In this document: positions 52,910-61,627 of the stretch, in pieces
Position numbering within the stretch: the first letter of the stretch is position 1
How the letters are laid out: every line of letters begins with the position of its first letter
Assembly (NCBI GenBank): GCA_029319145.1
Contig: CP119753.1
Location: forward strand, 3,472,001 to 3,536,000
Reading direction: 5' to 3'
From: Microbacter sp. GSS18
GTDB taxonomy: Bacteria; Actinomycetota; Actinomycetes; Actinomycetales; Microbacteriaceae
DNA length: 64,000 nt
Notes under the pieces: generated by a model
Database searches by the model: none
The model's input: the letters and a program-made list of their open reading frames with translations, nothing else
What the model was told of the DNA's origin: nothing
Program-made: the position numbers and the translations under genes

Positions 52910-53796
52910 GAGCGGATCCCTTCGGTTGCCAGTTCGGGTCGGTGGGCGTCGAGCGATGCGAGCGCTCGCTCGAGGTCTGCGTCGCCGAGCGAACCGGCGT
53001 GCCAGGCGATCTGCCCCTCCATGAAGTCGACGCCCTTGCCCTTCACCGTTTCGCACACGAGAACGGTCGGGGTCTGGGAGTCGGGTGCCGGGAGCGCGTC
53101 GATCGCGTCGACGAGGGCCTGCATGTCGTGGCCGTCGACGTGGACGACGTTCCAGCCGAACGCGGCCCATTTGTCGGTGTACGGCTCGAGGACGACCAGT
53201 TCCTCGTCGTGGGTGGTCATGAGCTGTCGGTTGCGGTCGACGACGGCGACGAGGTTCCCGAGGCGGTTGCTGCGGGCGGCCATGGCGGCCTCCCACACCG
53301 AGCCTTCGCCGGTCTCGCCGTCGCCGAGCAGCGTGAAGACGCGATGCGGCTTACGGCCCTGCCGCGCCGCAAGGGCCATGCCGACGGCGAGGGGCAGCCC
53401 GTGACCGAGCGAGCCCGTCGACGCCTCGACGCCGGGCAGCTGCACCTTGCACGGGTGCATGCCGTAGGCGCTGTCGAGCTGGCCGTAGGTGTCGAAGATC
53501 GAATCGACCGTGAAGAAGCCGCGCTGAGCCATCGTCAGGTACATGCACACCGCGGCGTGGCCCTTGCTCAGGACGAAGCGGTCGCGCGCCGGGTTCGCGA
53601 GGTCCGTGGGATCGACCGCGAGTCCGTAGTGGAACAGCGCGGTGAAGACATCGGCTGCGGACAGATCCCCGCCGACATGGATGGGCCCGTTGTAGCTGTG
53701 GCTCAGCTGCATCAGCAGTCGGCGCAGTTCCCACGCCGTCTCTTCCAGCTGCGGCACGGTGTGGGCCCGTGCGGTCAAAAGCGCCTCGCGACTCAT
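52906..53796 (-). CDS. Transketolase, N-terminal half-subunit
   Basis: 296 aa covering the pyrophosphate-binding domain. The thiamine diphosphate motif runs from GDG (158-160) to N189. LSKGHAAVCMYLTMAQRG and TGSLGHGLPLAVGMALAA are typical. First gene of a five-gene minus-strand operon, with GAGGAGGAG before the ATG, divergent from the aldehyde dehydrogenase-MarR pair. Confidence 0.93.
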   Translation of the reverse strand: MSREALLTARAHTVPQLEETAWELRRLLMQLSHSYNGPIHVGGDLSAADVFTALFHYGLAVDPTDLANPARDRFVLSKGHAAVCMYLTMAQRGFFTVDSIFDTYGQLDSAYGMHPCKVQLPGVEASTGSLGHGLPLAVGMALAARQGRKPHRVFTLLGDGETGEGSVWEAAMAARSNRLGNLVAVVDRNRQLMTTHDEELVVLEPYTDKWAAFGWNVVHVDGHDMQALVDAIDALPAPDSQTPTVLVCETVKGKGVDFMEGQIAWHAGSLGDADLERALASLDAHRPELATEGIRS

Positions 53797-53846
53797 GTGC
53801 TCACTCCTCCTCGAATGGCTCGATGGATCGACGGTAGCAGAATCTG

Positions 53847-53893
53847 GTTCAAAACTGAACTGGATTGATACTGAACTGATTCTGATCTAGACT
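53847..53893 (+). promoter_or_regulatory. Promoter and operator between transketolase and aldehyde dehydrogenase operons
   Basis: For the plus strand, TTGATA (53865-53870) and TAGACT (53888-53893) are 17 bp apart. The nine-mer ACTGAACTG occurs at 53854-53862 and 53870-53878. GTTCA-N4-TGAAC at 53847-53860 adds an inverted repeat. For the minus strand a weak TACCGT -10 lies at 53836-53831. One regulator binding here, probably the MarR protein, could control both operons. Confidence 0.65.
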
Positions 53894-53942
53894 CGACGCA
53901 CGCCGCATCCGCCGGCGTCGCGCAGCACAGAGAGGTGCAGGA

Positions 53943-55436
53943 ATGGCAATGCTCACCGTGGACGACACCGTCGTCACCGATCTCTACATCGGCGGCGAAC
54001 ACCGCACGACCGACGCATCCGTACCGGTGGTGGACCCCGCACGCGGGACGACGGTGGGGCATGCTGCATCGGCGACGCCCCAGGATGTGGCGGCTGCCGT
54101 CGCCGCAGCGAAGCAGGCGTTCCCGGGCTGGGCGGCGCTGTCGCCGAAGGCCCGCGCAGACCTGCTCGAGGCCGCGGTCGTGCGCGATGAGGCCGACGCC
54201 CGGGACGACGCGGTGCTCCTGTCGCGCGAGAACGGCAAGATCCTCGCCGAATGCGTGCGCGACACCTCGATGCTGCAACGCCGCACTCGGCAGGTCACGC
54301 GGCTCGCCGACATCGTCGACGCGACACGCTCGATGCCGAGCGAGCGGGCCGTGCCCACGAACACCGAGATCGGGTACCAGCCCCTGGGGGTCGTCACGAT
54401 CATCGTCCCCTTCAACTGGCCTGTCGGCATCCTTTCGACGGCGCTGCCCTACGCCCTGCTCGCCGGCAACACCGTCGTGGTGAAGCCGCCGCCCACGGCT
54501 CCGCTCGCGACGACGCGGATCGTCGAGCGCGTGGCGGCTCACCTGCCGCCGGGGGTGCTCAACGTCGTCACGGGCGTCGATGAGAACATGACGGCCCTCG
54601 TGCGCAACACCGACGTCGCGAAGGTGTGCTTCACCGGCTCGGTCGGCGGCGGCAAGCGCATCATGGCGCTCGCGGCCGAGAGCCTCACGCGCGTCACGCT
54701 AGAGCTCGGCGGGAACGACGCCGCGATCCTCCTCGACGACGCGCCCCTCGATGACGACCACCTGGACCGGCTGTTCGCCGCGGTCTTCTCCTCGACCGGG
54801 CAGATCTGCATGAACGCCAAGCGGATCTACGTGCACCGAGCGCGCCTCGACGAGGTGGTGCAGGGCCTGTCGGATCGGCTCTCGCGCACCGTGCTGGGCG
54901 AGGGGCTGGACCCGTCCACCACGATGGGACCGCTGCACACGGAGCGACAGAAGGAGTTCGTCGGAGAGATCATCGCCGAGGCGCGCGATGCCGGCGCCAC
55001 GGTCCTCGAGTTCGGGGAGCTGCCCGAGGCGCCCGAGCTGCGAGACGGCCATTTCATCCGCCCCGCCCTCGTCGTCGATCCCGACGCGTCGTTGCGCGTC
55101 GTCCACGAGGAGCCGTTCGGTCCCGTGGTGCCCCTCATCGCGTTCGACGACGACGAGACGGCTGTCGAGCTCGCCAATGACAGCTGGGCGGGGCTCGGCG
55201 GCTCGGTGTGGTCGGCCGATGAGGACCGCGCGGCGCGCCTCGGCGCCCGGCTCGAGTGCGGCTACGTGTGGATCAACGACCACGGGGCGCCGCGACTGGA
55301 CATCCGCGCGCCGTTCGGCGGAATGAAGCAGTCCGGCATGGGGCGCGAGCAGGGCATCGAAGGCATCCGTGCGTTCCAGGACACGCGGGCCATTGCTCGA
55401 CTGGACCGCGAGGCGCTCGCGGCGATGTCTCGCTAG
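53943..55436 (+). CDS. Aldehyde dehydrogenase
   Basis: 497 aa NAD(P)+-dependent enzyme. Motifs are FNWPVGILSTALPYALLAGNTVVVKPPP, FTGSVGGGK, LELGGNDAAI and catalytic Cys289 in TGQICMNAK. It resembles benzaldehyde/succinate-semialdehyde-type dehydrogenases. GAGG precedes the ATG. It starts from a well-formed promoter that carries probable MarR sites, and is followed by the MarR gene 32 bp later. Presumably oxidises an aldehyde formed in the transketolase pathway. Confidence 0.9.
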   Translation: MAMLTVDDTVVTDLYIGGEHRTTDASVPVVDPARGTTVGHAASATPQDVAAAVAAAKQAFPGWAALSPKARADLLEAAVVRDEADARDDAVLLSRENGKILAECVRDTSMLQRRTRQVTRLADIVDATRSMPSERAVPTNTEIGYQPLGVVTIIVPFNWPVGILSTALPYALLAGNTVVVKPPPTAPLATTRIVERVAAHLPPGVLNVVTGVDENMTALVRNTDVAKVCFTGSVGGGKRIMALAAESLTRVTLELGGNDAAILLDDAPLDDDHLDRLFAAVFSSTGQICMNAKRIYVHRARLDEVVQGLSDRLSRTVLGEGLDPSTTMGPLHTERQKEFVGEIIAEARDAGATVLEFGELPEAPELRDGHFIRPALVVDPDASLRVVHEEPFGPVVPLIAFDDDETAVELANDSWAGLGGSVWSADEDRAARLGARLECGYVWINDHGAPRLDIRAPFGGMKQSGMGREQGIEGIRAFQDTRAIARLDREALAAMSR

Positions 55437-55468
55437 CGTGAGAGGACACAGCGTTGAGGAGGCGGGCG

Positions 55469-55999
55469 ATGGCGGATGAGCTGCCACGGGCCACGGTGCT
55501 CCAGCACCCGGGCGGCCTGGAAGGCGTGGCGACCGAACCGCTGCCGACCGCGCTCCCGCCCGAGGAGTTCACGCCGCGCCTGCTGACGCTCCTGTCGAAC
55601 GTCCTGGTCAGCGCGCAGGCTCAGGGTTTCCGCACCGAGACCGGACGCTCGACCAACGAGTGGCGGATCCTCGCGGCCGTGGCTGCCACCCCCGGGCAGT
55701 CGGCGTCCGAGATCGCCGAATCGCTGTCGATCAACAAGTCGCTGATCTCGCCCACCGTCAACCGTCTCGCCGAGGAGGGGCTCATCGTCCTCGTCGGCGG
55801 GCCTCGCGGCTCGCGTCCGATGTACCTGACGCCGGACGGCGTGCGGGTCCACGATCTGCTGGCCCCGATCGCGCAGCGCGGCCAGGACCTCATCACCGCC
55901 GAACTCGGCGAGGACGACGTTCGGGCTCTGAACGCCATCCTGCGTCGGCTTCTCGCGCGCGCCCGGGACGGAGGCGTCGGTGGGGCGGACCGATCCTAG
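55469..55999 (+). CDS. MarR-family regulator
   Basis: 176 aa. Winged-helix domain with WRILAAVAATPGQSASEIAESLSINKSLISPTVNRLAEEGLI and the wing GPRGSRPMYLTPDG. ATG at 55469 follows AGGAGG by 6 bp; a TTG frame further upstream includes that ribosome site and is rejected. Likely represses the divergent promoter at 53847-53893. Confidence 0.9.
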   Translation: MADELPRATVLQHPGGLEGVATEPLPTALPPEEFTPRLLTLLSNVLVSAQAQGFRTETGRSTNEWRILAAVAATPGQSASEIAESLSINKSLISPTVNRLAEEGLIVLVGGPRGSRPMYLTPDGVRVHDLLAPIAQRGQDLITAELGEDDVRALNAILRRLLARARDGGVGGADRS

Positions 56000-56001
56000 T
56001 C

Positions 56002-56016
56002 CCGGGCCGCGCCCGG
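56002..56016 (+). terminator. Short bidirectional terminator
   Basis: CCGGGC (56002-56007) and GCCCGG (56011-56016) with a 3-nt loop, between the convergent MarR and tail-collar genes. Confidence 0.45.
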
Positions 56017-56020
56017 AACG

Positions 56021-56263
56021 TCAGCTGCGGCTCGGGAAGATCCCCTGCACGGCGATGCAGTAATTGAGATCGTCGGCCTTGCTCTGCTTCCTCAGGTCGG
56101 GGAGCCCGAACGTGGTTCTCCCGTCTCCGCCGTAGGTCGTGCCCAGCAGGCTGAACAGCGCCTGGTTCGACATGATGTCCAGCAGCTGGCCTTCGGCCGC
56201 CACCCAGCCCCGCGGGGCGAAGCCGAACCCGAAGGCCTGGATCTGTCCGAGGAACGGTTCCAT
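56021..56263 (-). CDS. Short tail-collar (MdpB-like) domain protein
   Basis: 80 aa. FLGQIQAFGFGFAPRGWVAAEGQLLDI-type sequence, then LFSLLGTTYGGDGRTTFGLPDLR, is the phage tail-collar/microcystin-dependent-protein domain. Proteins of this family are usually about 170-180 aa; this one stops soon after the collar motif. No phage genes flank it. GGGAGC precedes the ATG. May be a truncated remnant or a free-standing collar domain. Confidence 0.8.
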   Translation of the reverse strand: MEPFLGQIQAFGFGFAPRGWVAAEGQLLDIMSNQALFSLLGTTYGGDGRTTFGLPDLRKQSKADDLNYCIAVQGIFPSRS

Positions 56264-56295
56264 GGTGAGCTCCCTTTCCGGCTCCGTCGTCGCGA

Positions 56296-57126
56296 TTACG
56301 ACGCCGTCTTCGCGCGATCGTGCCGTACACGGGCGAACGCGGTCGCGGCGAGGATCAGTGCCGCGGCGATGATCGCCATGGCGCCCGTCGCCACCGAGTA
56401 CGGCTCGTCGGTGATGCGGGCGACCGCGACCCAGCAGATTCCCCAGCACAGCGAGAGGGCGGGCGCGATGCGTCCGCCGCCCCACAGGGCGAGCGCGATG
56501 CCGACGACGGCCGCGGCGCCGAGGACGATCCCGGCCCAGATCTCGGGCGAGATGCCGAATCCGTCGAAGCCGGCGGCGACCAGGACGGCCGTGGTGTTGG
56601 CCGCGGTTGCGATGATCACCCAGCCGAGGTAGAGGCCGATCGCGCCGTCGGCGACGACGGTCTCGACGAGGTTCTTGGGTGCCGTCTCGCGCAGGATGAC
56701 GAAGATGCGGGCGAGCACCGCCAGCAGGGCGACGATGATCGGCAGGCTCGCGTAGAGGAGGTCGGCCTGGACGCTGAAGATCCACACCGCGTTCAGCACG
56801 AGCGAGGCCAGCACCCACCAGCCGATGCGGCGCTGGCGCTCGTCGTGGCGCTGGCTCGGGAGGACCTGCCAGACGGCGTAGGCGAGCATGCCGGTGTAGA
56901 TGACGCTCCAGATGCGGAACGCGCCGGTCCCTGGCGCGATGAGCGTCGAGTCCGCGTCGAGATAGCCGCCCGCGGCCTCCTGGATCGGGGTTCCCACGAT
57001 GACGCCCGACCCGATGAAGGCGGCGACGATCGCGAGCACCGAGCTCACGAGGACGAGCCACTGCCTGACGGTGTCGCGCGCGTCCAGGCCGTCTCGCGTG
57101 GATGAGGTCGTGGTATCAGCGGTCAT
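56296..57126 (-). CDS. TspO/MBR-like tryptophan-rich membrane protein
   Basis: 276 aa with seven or eight hydrophobic helices and scattered Trp (IWSVIYTGMLAYAVWQVLPSQ, WGICWVAVARITDEP). This is the larger actinobacterial variant of the TspO-related family, longer than the 5-helix TspO of about 160 aa. ATG at 57126 follows GGGAG. Function is unclear; a transporter or tetrapyrrole-linked role is possible. Co-directional with the tail-collar gene, 32 bp apart. Confidence 0.75.
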   Translation of the reverse strand: MTADTTTSSTRDGLDARDTVRQWLVLVSSVLAIVAAFIGSGVIVGTPIQEAAGGYLDADSTLIAPGTGAFRIWSVIYTGMLAYAVWQVLPSQRHDERQRRIGWWVLASLVLNAVWIFSVQADLLYASLPIIVALLAVLARIFVILRETAPKNLVETVVADGAIGLYLGWVIIATAANTTAVLVAAGFDGFGISPEIWAGIVLGAAAVVGIALALWGGGRIAPALSLCWGICWVAVARITDEPYSVATGAMAIIAAALILAATAFARVRHDRAKTAS

Positions 57127-57292
57127 TGCGTCTCCCGGTTCGAGTCTGCTCCATCGGGCGCCGTTCGTCACCCACTGGTTCGTTCCGTCGCAGGGGCGCA
57201 TTCGGATGCAGATGAATGCATCTTCGATCCCTGGCGTGTCCGAGTCACGCGTCCCGGGCATCAGCCGTCGCGACGCGCGCTTCGCGGGCCTC

Positions 57293-57338
57293 TTGACCTC
57301 GACCCGCACGTGTCGTGTCATTCAATGAAAAGACACGT
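57293..57338 (+). promoter_or_regulatory. Promoter with nested palindromes before the AHL-lactonase-like gene
   Basis: TTGACC (57293-57298) and TGTCAT (57316-57321) are 17 bp apart. Around the latter are ACGTGTC (57308-57314)/GACACGT (57332-57338) and, nested inside, the 11 bp palindrome TCATTCAATGA (57318-57328). The nested symmetry suggests repressor control. Confidence 0.5.
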
Positions 57339-57349
57339 ACGGGGGAGCG

Positions 57350-58207
57350 ATGGCGATCAAGCGGGTCTCGGCGCTGAGCACCGGGACGGTGTGGATTCAT
57401 CCGCAGCACGCGGCGTCGCACGGATCGCCCATCGCGTGGTGGCTGGCGACGTCCCGCCGGTGGACCGAACCGCTTCCGATCAGCCTCTTCGCGATCGAGC
57501 ACGATCAAGGCCTGGTGCTGTTCGACACCGGACAGGATCGGCGTTCGGTCACCGACCCCGACTACTTCCCCGGCGGGCTCGCGCGACTGATCTACCGTCG
57601 CCTCGCCCGATTCGAGATCGGGCCCGATGACACGCTGACAGCGCGACTGGCGGGCATCGGGCTCGACGTCGCCGACGTCCGCTTCGCGGTTCTGTCCCAT
57701 CTGCACCAGGACCACATCGGCGGACTCCGCGAGCTCGAGGGGGCCGAGATCATCGTGAGCGAAGCCGAATGGGCGACGGTCGGGCGGCCCGGCTCCGAGA
57801 TCAACGGGATCCTGACTCGGCACATCGACCTGCCGGGGATCCGGTGGCGACGGGTGACACCGGGCGTCAGCTCCGACCCGGCGATCGCGCCGTTCACGCA
57901 CGCCGTCGACCTCTTCGACGACGGGAGCCTGCTGCTGCTGCCCACTCCCGGGCACACGCCCGGGTCGCTGTCGATGCTGCTGCGCGACGAGGGGTTCCCG
58001 CCGATGCTGTTCGTCGGTGACCTGACCTACCGTCTCGACCTGCTCGAGGACGGACGCATCCCCGGCGTGGGCGACGCGGGTCTGCTGCGGTCGACGACGG
58101 CGATGGTGCAGGAGCTGCGGCGCAGCATGCCGGACCTCGTCGTGCTGCCCGCTCACGATCCGGGCGCGGCGGCGAGGCTCGCCGACGCCGTCGGGGGCCG
58201 CGCGTGA
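57350..58207 (+). CDS. AHL-lactonase-like metallo-beta-lactamase-fold hydrolase
   Basis: 285 aa. Dinuclear zinc motif HLHQDH at 117-122, PGHTPGS near 203, GDLTY near 223 and the last ligand in PAHD near 267. Order and spacing match N-acyl-homoserine lactonases of the AiiA type, which open the lactone ring of quorum-sensing signals. Other lactones are possible. GGGGGAG precedes the ATG. Upstream DNA has nested palindromes. Confidence 0.85.
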   Translation: MAIKRVSALSTGTVWIHPQHAASHGSPIAWWLATSRRWTEPLPISLFAIEHDQGLVLFDTGQDRRSVTDPDYFPGGLARLIYRRLARFEIGPDDTLTARLAGIGLDVADVRFAVLSHLHQDHIGGLRELEGAEIIVSEAEWATVGRPGSEINGILTRHIDLPGIRWRRVTPGVSSDPAIAPFTHAVDLFDDGSLLLLPTPGHTPGSLSMLLRDEGFPPMLFVGDLTYRLDLLEDGRIPGVGDAGLLRSTTAMVQELRRSMPDLVVLPAHDPGAAARLADAVGGRA

Positions 58208-58227
58208 CGCCGCATCGGCGCAGCCCC

Positions 58228-58256
58228 TTGCCGCTCCCGGCCACGACGGATAGCGT
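58228..58256 (+). promoter_or_regulatory. Promoter of the alpha/beta hydrolase gene
   Basis: TTGCCG (58228-58233) and TAGCGT (58251-58256), 17 bp apart. The -10 lies only 8 bp before the ATG, so the transcript is probably leaderless. Confidence 0.55.
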
Positions 58257-58264
58257 GCGGCGGC

Positions 58265-59056
58265 ATGGAGCACACCACGTCGGTCGACGGCACGCGCATC
58301 GCGTACCGGGAGTCGGGGAGCGGCACCCCGGTCCTCATCGTCGGGGGCGCCTTCTCGCGAGCCGCGGATGCGGACGAGATCGCCGCCGCGCTGGTGGCGG
58401 CCGGCTTGCGCGCCGTGACGATCGACCGCCGAGCCCGCGGCGAGAGCGGTGACACGTCGCCGTACGCGCCCCATCGGGAGGTCGAGGACCTCGCCGCGGT
58501 GCTGGAGGCCGTCGGAGGCTCGGGGGTGCTCCTCGGCCATTCGTCGGGTGCGATCCTCTCGCTCCTCGCCGCGGCTCGCGGTGTCCCGGCGACGCGCCTG
58601 TTCCTGTCGGAGCCTCCGCTCGGATTCGGAGAGCGCGGAGTCCCCGCGGACCTGCCCGAGCGATTGCAGCAGATGGTCGACGAGGGGGACGCCGAGGAGG
58701 CGGTGGTGACCTTCCAGCGCGAGGCCGTCGGACTTCCCGACCAGGTGATCGAGCAGATCCGCTCGAGCCCGATGTTCTCCGGGCTCGTGCCCCTCGCGCA
58801 GTCGGTGGTCTACGACGCCACGCTCTCGCGCGCGCACGACGATCCGGGGCCCGACCTGCGCGCCGTGGCGATCCCCACCACCGTGCTGTGCGGCGTGGAG
58901 ACGTTCCCGTTCCTGGAGGTCGCGGCCCGACGGCTCGCCGCGGCGATGCCGTCGGCCGATCTCGTGATCGTCCCCGAGTCCCGCGGACACCGCGTCGATC
59001 CCGACGCGACGGCGCGGATCATCGCCGACCGACTCGAGACTCAGCCGCAGCAGTGA
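58265..59056 (+). CDS. Alpha/beta hydrolase
   Basis: 263 aa. Nucleophile elbow GHSSG with Ser93, and His in the C-terminal segment ESRGHRVDP. No signal peptide. The oxyanion region VGGAFSR is near residue 27. No ribosome site is visible and a -10 element lies close to the ATG, suggesting leaderless translation. The substrate is unknown; nearest resemblance is to small lipase/esterase-type hydrolases. Confidence 0.85.
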   Translation: MEHTTSVDGTRIAYRESGSGTPVLIVGGAFSRAADADEIAAALVAAGLRAVTIDRRARGESGDTSPYAPHREVEDLAAVLEAVGGSGVLLGHSSGAILSLLAAARGVPATRLFLSEPPLGFGERGVPADLPERLQQMVDEGDAEEAVVTFQREAVGLPDQVIEQIRSSPMFSGLVPLAQSVVYDATLSRAHDDPGPDLRAVAIPTTVLCGVETFPFLEVAARRLAAAMPSADLVIVPESRGHRVDPDATARIIADRLETQPQQ

Positions 59057-59128
59057 CAGCGGCGGATGCCTTCGTCCTCGGCAGGTGAGAGGACGCGACC
59101 GGACGTCGCGGCCGATTCCGGCGAATGT

Positions 59129-59156
59129 CCAATCCGATTCGCGTCGGGCGCCGAAC
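59129..59156 (+). promoter_or_regulatory. Possible ECF (SigK-like) promoter before the fasciclin gene
   Basis: CCAATC (59129-59134) and CCGAAC (59151-59156), 16 bp apart, resemble the SigK promoter that drives mpt70/mpt83 fasciclin genes in mycobacteria (recalled consensus CCATCC...CCGAAT). No sigma factor gene is adjacent. Confidence 0.4.
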
Positions 59157-59252
59157 ACTCCATGCACGCCGCCTCCGCGACGTGTACGGCCCTCGGCACC
59201 GGGGTCCGTCCTGCACGAGCCCTCCATGCGGCTCACCAATCAGGAGGAAGAC

Positions 59253-59921
59253 ATGCTCACCAAGAAGACGCTCACCGCCGGACTCGCGCTCGCCTTCGCC
59301 TCATCGATCGTGCTCGCGGGCTGCTCGATGGGGGCCTCCGGCACGTCCGACGACGCCGATGCTCCCGCGACGGAGGAGACGGCCGAGGCGATGGACGACG
59401 GGGCCATGGACGACATGGACCCCGCGGCCGCGCTCGTCGGCCCCGGCTGCACCGACTACGCCGCGATGGTGCCGGACGGTGCGGGATCGGTGGCCGGCAT
59501 GGCCGAGGACCCGGTCGCCACCGCCGCATCCAACAACCCGCTGCTGACCACGCTCACTGCCGCGGTGAGCGGTGGGCTGAACTCCGATGTCGACCTGGTC
59601 GACACGCTCAATGGCGACGAGTTCACCGTCTTCGCGCCGGTGGACGACGCTTTCGCGCAGATCGACGCCGACACGATCGAAGCACTGTCGACCGATGCCG
59701 GGCTGCTGACCTCGATCCTCACCTACCACGTCGTGGCCGGCCAGATCGGGCCCGATGCGATCGAGGGGACCCAGGTCACCCTCAACGGCGCCGAGGTCGA
59801 GGTGACCGGCAGCGGCGACGACCTGATGGTGAACGACGCGGCGGTCATCTGCGGTGGTGTGCAGACGGCGAACGCGACCGTCTATCTCATCGACACGGTG
59901 CTCCTGCCGCCCGCGTCCTGA
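59253..59921 (+). CDS. Fasciclin-domain lipoprotein (MPT70/MPT83-like)
   Basis: 222 aa. Lipoprotein signal with Cys24 in LAGCSM, an acidic Asp/Met/Ala-rich linker, then one fasciclin domain with [28 protein letters not shown] and [12 protein letters not shown] secreted, cell-surface protein. ATG at 59253 follows AGGAGG. Followed by a strong hairpin and a molybdopterin oxidoreductase, a pairing seen in other actinobacteria. Confidence 0.9.
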   Translation: MLTKKTLTAGLALAFASSIVLAGCSMGASGTSDDADAPATEETAEAMDDGAMDDMDPAAALVGPGCTDYAAMVPDGAGSVAGMAEDPVATAASNNPLLTTLTAAVSGGLNSDVDLVDTLNGDEFTVFAPVDDAFAQIDADTIEALSTDAGLLTSILTYHVVAGQIGPDAIEGTQVTLNGAEVEVTGSGDDLMVNDAAVICGGVQTANATVYLIDTVLLPPAS

Positions 59922-59952
59922 GCCGGTCGGCCCTCGCGGCCGACCCGGAGCG

Positions 59953-59988
59953 GGCCCGCCGGCCTACGGGGGGGGGCGCCGGCGGGCC
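59953..59988 (+). terminator. Hairpin between the fasciclin and oxidoreductase genes
   Basis: GGCCCGCCGGC (59953-59963) and GCCGGCGGGCC (59978-59988), perfect 11 bp stem whose loop contains a run of nine G (59968-59976). Likely terminator or attenuator. Confidence 0.75.
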
Positions 59989-60052
59989 GGCCATCGTCCG
60001 GGCCGCGCGGACGACCGCGCGAGCAGCGGCGCGGGGAGGGAAGGAGGACGAC

Positions 60053-61627
60053 ATGTCCACGCGCAGACCCAAGGGAATGCTGTGGGCGGCGGTGGCCGGC
60101 GTCGTGGGCGCGGGGGTCTACCTCGCCGTCTGCGAGGCTGTCGCCCTGCTCGTGGCTCCCGGTGCGAACCCGGTGCTCGACGTGGCCGGCTCCATCATCG
60201 ATGTCGTGCCGCGACCGGTCAAGGAGTTCGCGATCTCCGCGTTCGGTACGGCCGACAAGCCGGTCCTGGTCGCTTCGGTGGGCGTCGCGGCGTTCATCGG
60301 TGCCGCAGTGGCCGGCGTACTCCAGCTGCGACGCCCGCCGTGGGGGGTGGCGGTGCTGGGGCTGGGGGCCGCGGCAGCGCTGGCTGCTGTCGTCACGCGC
60401 CCGGGCGCCGCGATGCTCACGCCCCTGGCACCCGCGGCCGGGACGCTCGCCGGATGCTTCGTGCTGGCCGTGCTCGTCGCGCGCCTGCGAGCGTGGCTCG
60501 GGCTCCCCGGTCGCGACGAGACAGGCGAGCCCGCGGGCAGCAGCGGCCGCGGGCGCGCGGCGGTCGATCGCCGGGCGTTCTTCGTCCTGACCGCGGCGGC
60601 CGCGGTGTCGGCGGCCGCGATCGGGCTGGGCGCGCGCCTCGCCGACGGCGCACGGACCTCGGTCGAGGCGGTTCGCGGGGCCCTTCGCCTGCCGACGCCT
60701 CCCGCCGTCGAGGTGCCGGCTGGTGCGGAGCTCGGCATCCGGGGGCTCTCGCTGCTGTACACGCCCAACGACGCGTTCTACCGCGTCGACACCGCGCTCG
60801 AGGTGCCCGTCGTCGATCCCGCCGCGTGGCGCCTCGTCGTGGACGGGCTCGTCGATGAGCCGCTCGATCTGAGCTTCGACGAAATGATCGGCAAGGGGCT
60901 GCAGGAGTACTCGATCACCCTCACGTGCGTGTCGAACGAGGTGGGCGGCGACCTCGTCGGCACGGCCAGATGGTGGGGCGTTCCGGTGCGCGACATCCTT
61001 CGCATGGCGCGTCCTCAGGACGGTGCCGACATGGTGCTCTCGCGGAGCGTCGACGGCTTCACGGCGAGCACGCCGCTCGAAGCGCTCACCGACGACGGGA
61101 TCGACGCCATCCTCGCGGTCGCCATGAACGGCGAGCCGCTGCCCCTCGAGCACGGTTTTCCTGTGCGCATGGTCGTGCCCGGGCTGTACGGCTACGTGTC
61201 GGCGACGAAGTGGCTCACGCGGCTGACCGTGACCACCTTCGCGGAGGACGAGGCGTACTGGACGCCGCGGGGGTATGCGGCGCGAGCTCCCGTCAAGCTC
61301 TCCTCGCGGATGGACACGCCCCGACCCGGGTCCCGGGTGGCAGCGGGCCGGGTCGCGCTCGCCGGCGTCGCGTGGGCGCAGACGGTGGGGATCGAACGGG
61401 TGGAGGTCAGCATCGACGACGGCCCGTGGACGGCGGCTGAACTGTCCGCGCCGGTCAACGCCGACACGTGGGTGCAGTGGACGATCCCGTGGGACGCCGA
61501 GCCGGGAACGCACTACGTGTCCGTGCGGGCGGTCGACCGCAACGGGCAGGTGCAGATCGAGGAGCGCTCCCCTATCGCCCCGGACGGCTCCACCGGCTGG
61601 CAACGCACGCTGCTCACCGTGGTGTGA
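60053..61627 (+). CDS. Membrane-bound molybdopterin-dependent oxidoreductase (sulfite oxidase/YedY-like)
   Basis: 524 aa. Four N-terminal helices (about residues 8-145) are followed by a twin-Arg-like DRRAFFVLTAAAAVSAAAIG segment (about 172-192). A sulfite-oxidase-type molybdopterin domain (about 225-420) has the Mo-ligating Cys292 in LTCVSNEVGG. A Mo-co dimerisation-like beta domain ends the protein. The catalytic part should face outside. AAGGAGG precedes the ATG. Substrate may be an oxidised sulfur or peptide methionine compound. Confidence 0.88.
   Translation: MSTRRPKGMLWAAVAGVVGAGVYLAVCEAVALLVAPGANPVLDVAGSIIDVVPRPVKEFAISAFGTADKPVLVASVGVAAFIGAAVAGVLQLRRPPWGVAVLGLGAAAALAAVVTRPGAAMLTPLAPAAGTLAGCFVLAVLVARLRAWLGLPGRDETGEPAGSSGRGRAAVDRRAFFVLTAAAAVSAAAIGLGARLADGARTSVEAVRGALRLPTPPAVEVPAGAELGIRGLSLLYTPNDAFYRVDTALEVPVVDPAAWRLVVDGLVDEPLDLSFDEMIGKGLQEYSITLTCVSNEVGGDLVGTARWWGVPVRDILRMARPQDGADMVLSRSVDGFTASTPLEALTDDGIDAILAVAMNGEPLPLEHGFPVRMVVPGLYGYVSATKWLTRLTVTTFAEDEAYWTPRGYAARAPVKLSSRMDTPRPGSRVAAGRVALAGVAWAQTVGIERVEVSIDDGPWTAAELSAPVNADTWVQWTIPWDAEPGTHYVSVRAVDRNGQVQIEERSPIAPDGSTGWQRTLLTVV

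Noticed and set aside
56021..56263. Tail-collar gene as evidence for a prophage
   Set aside because: No integrase, portal, capsid, terminase or other tail gene is nearby. A single domain protein is not a prophage.
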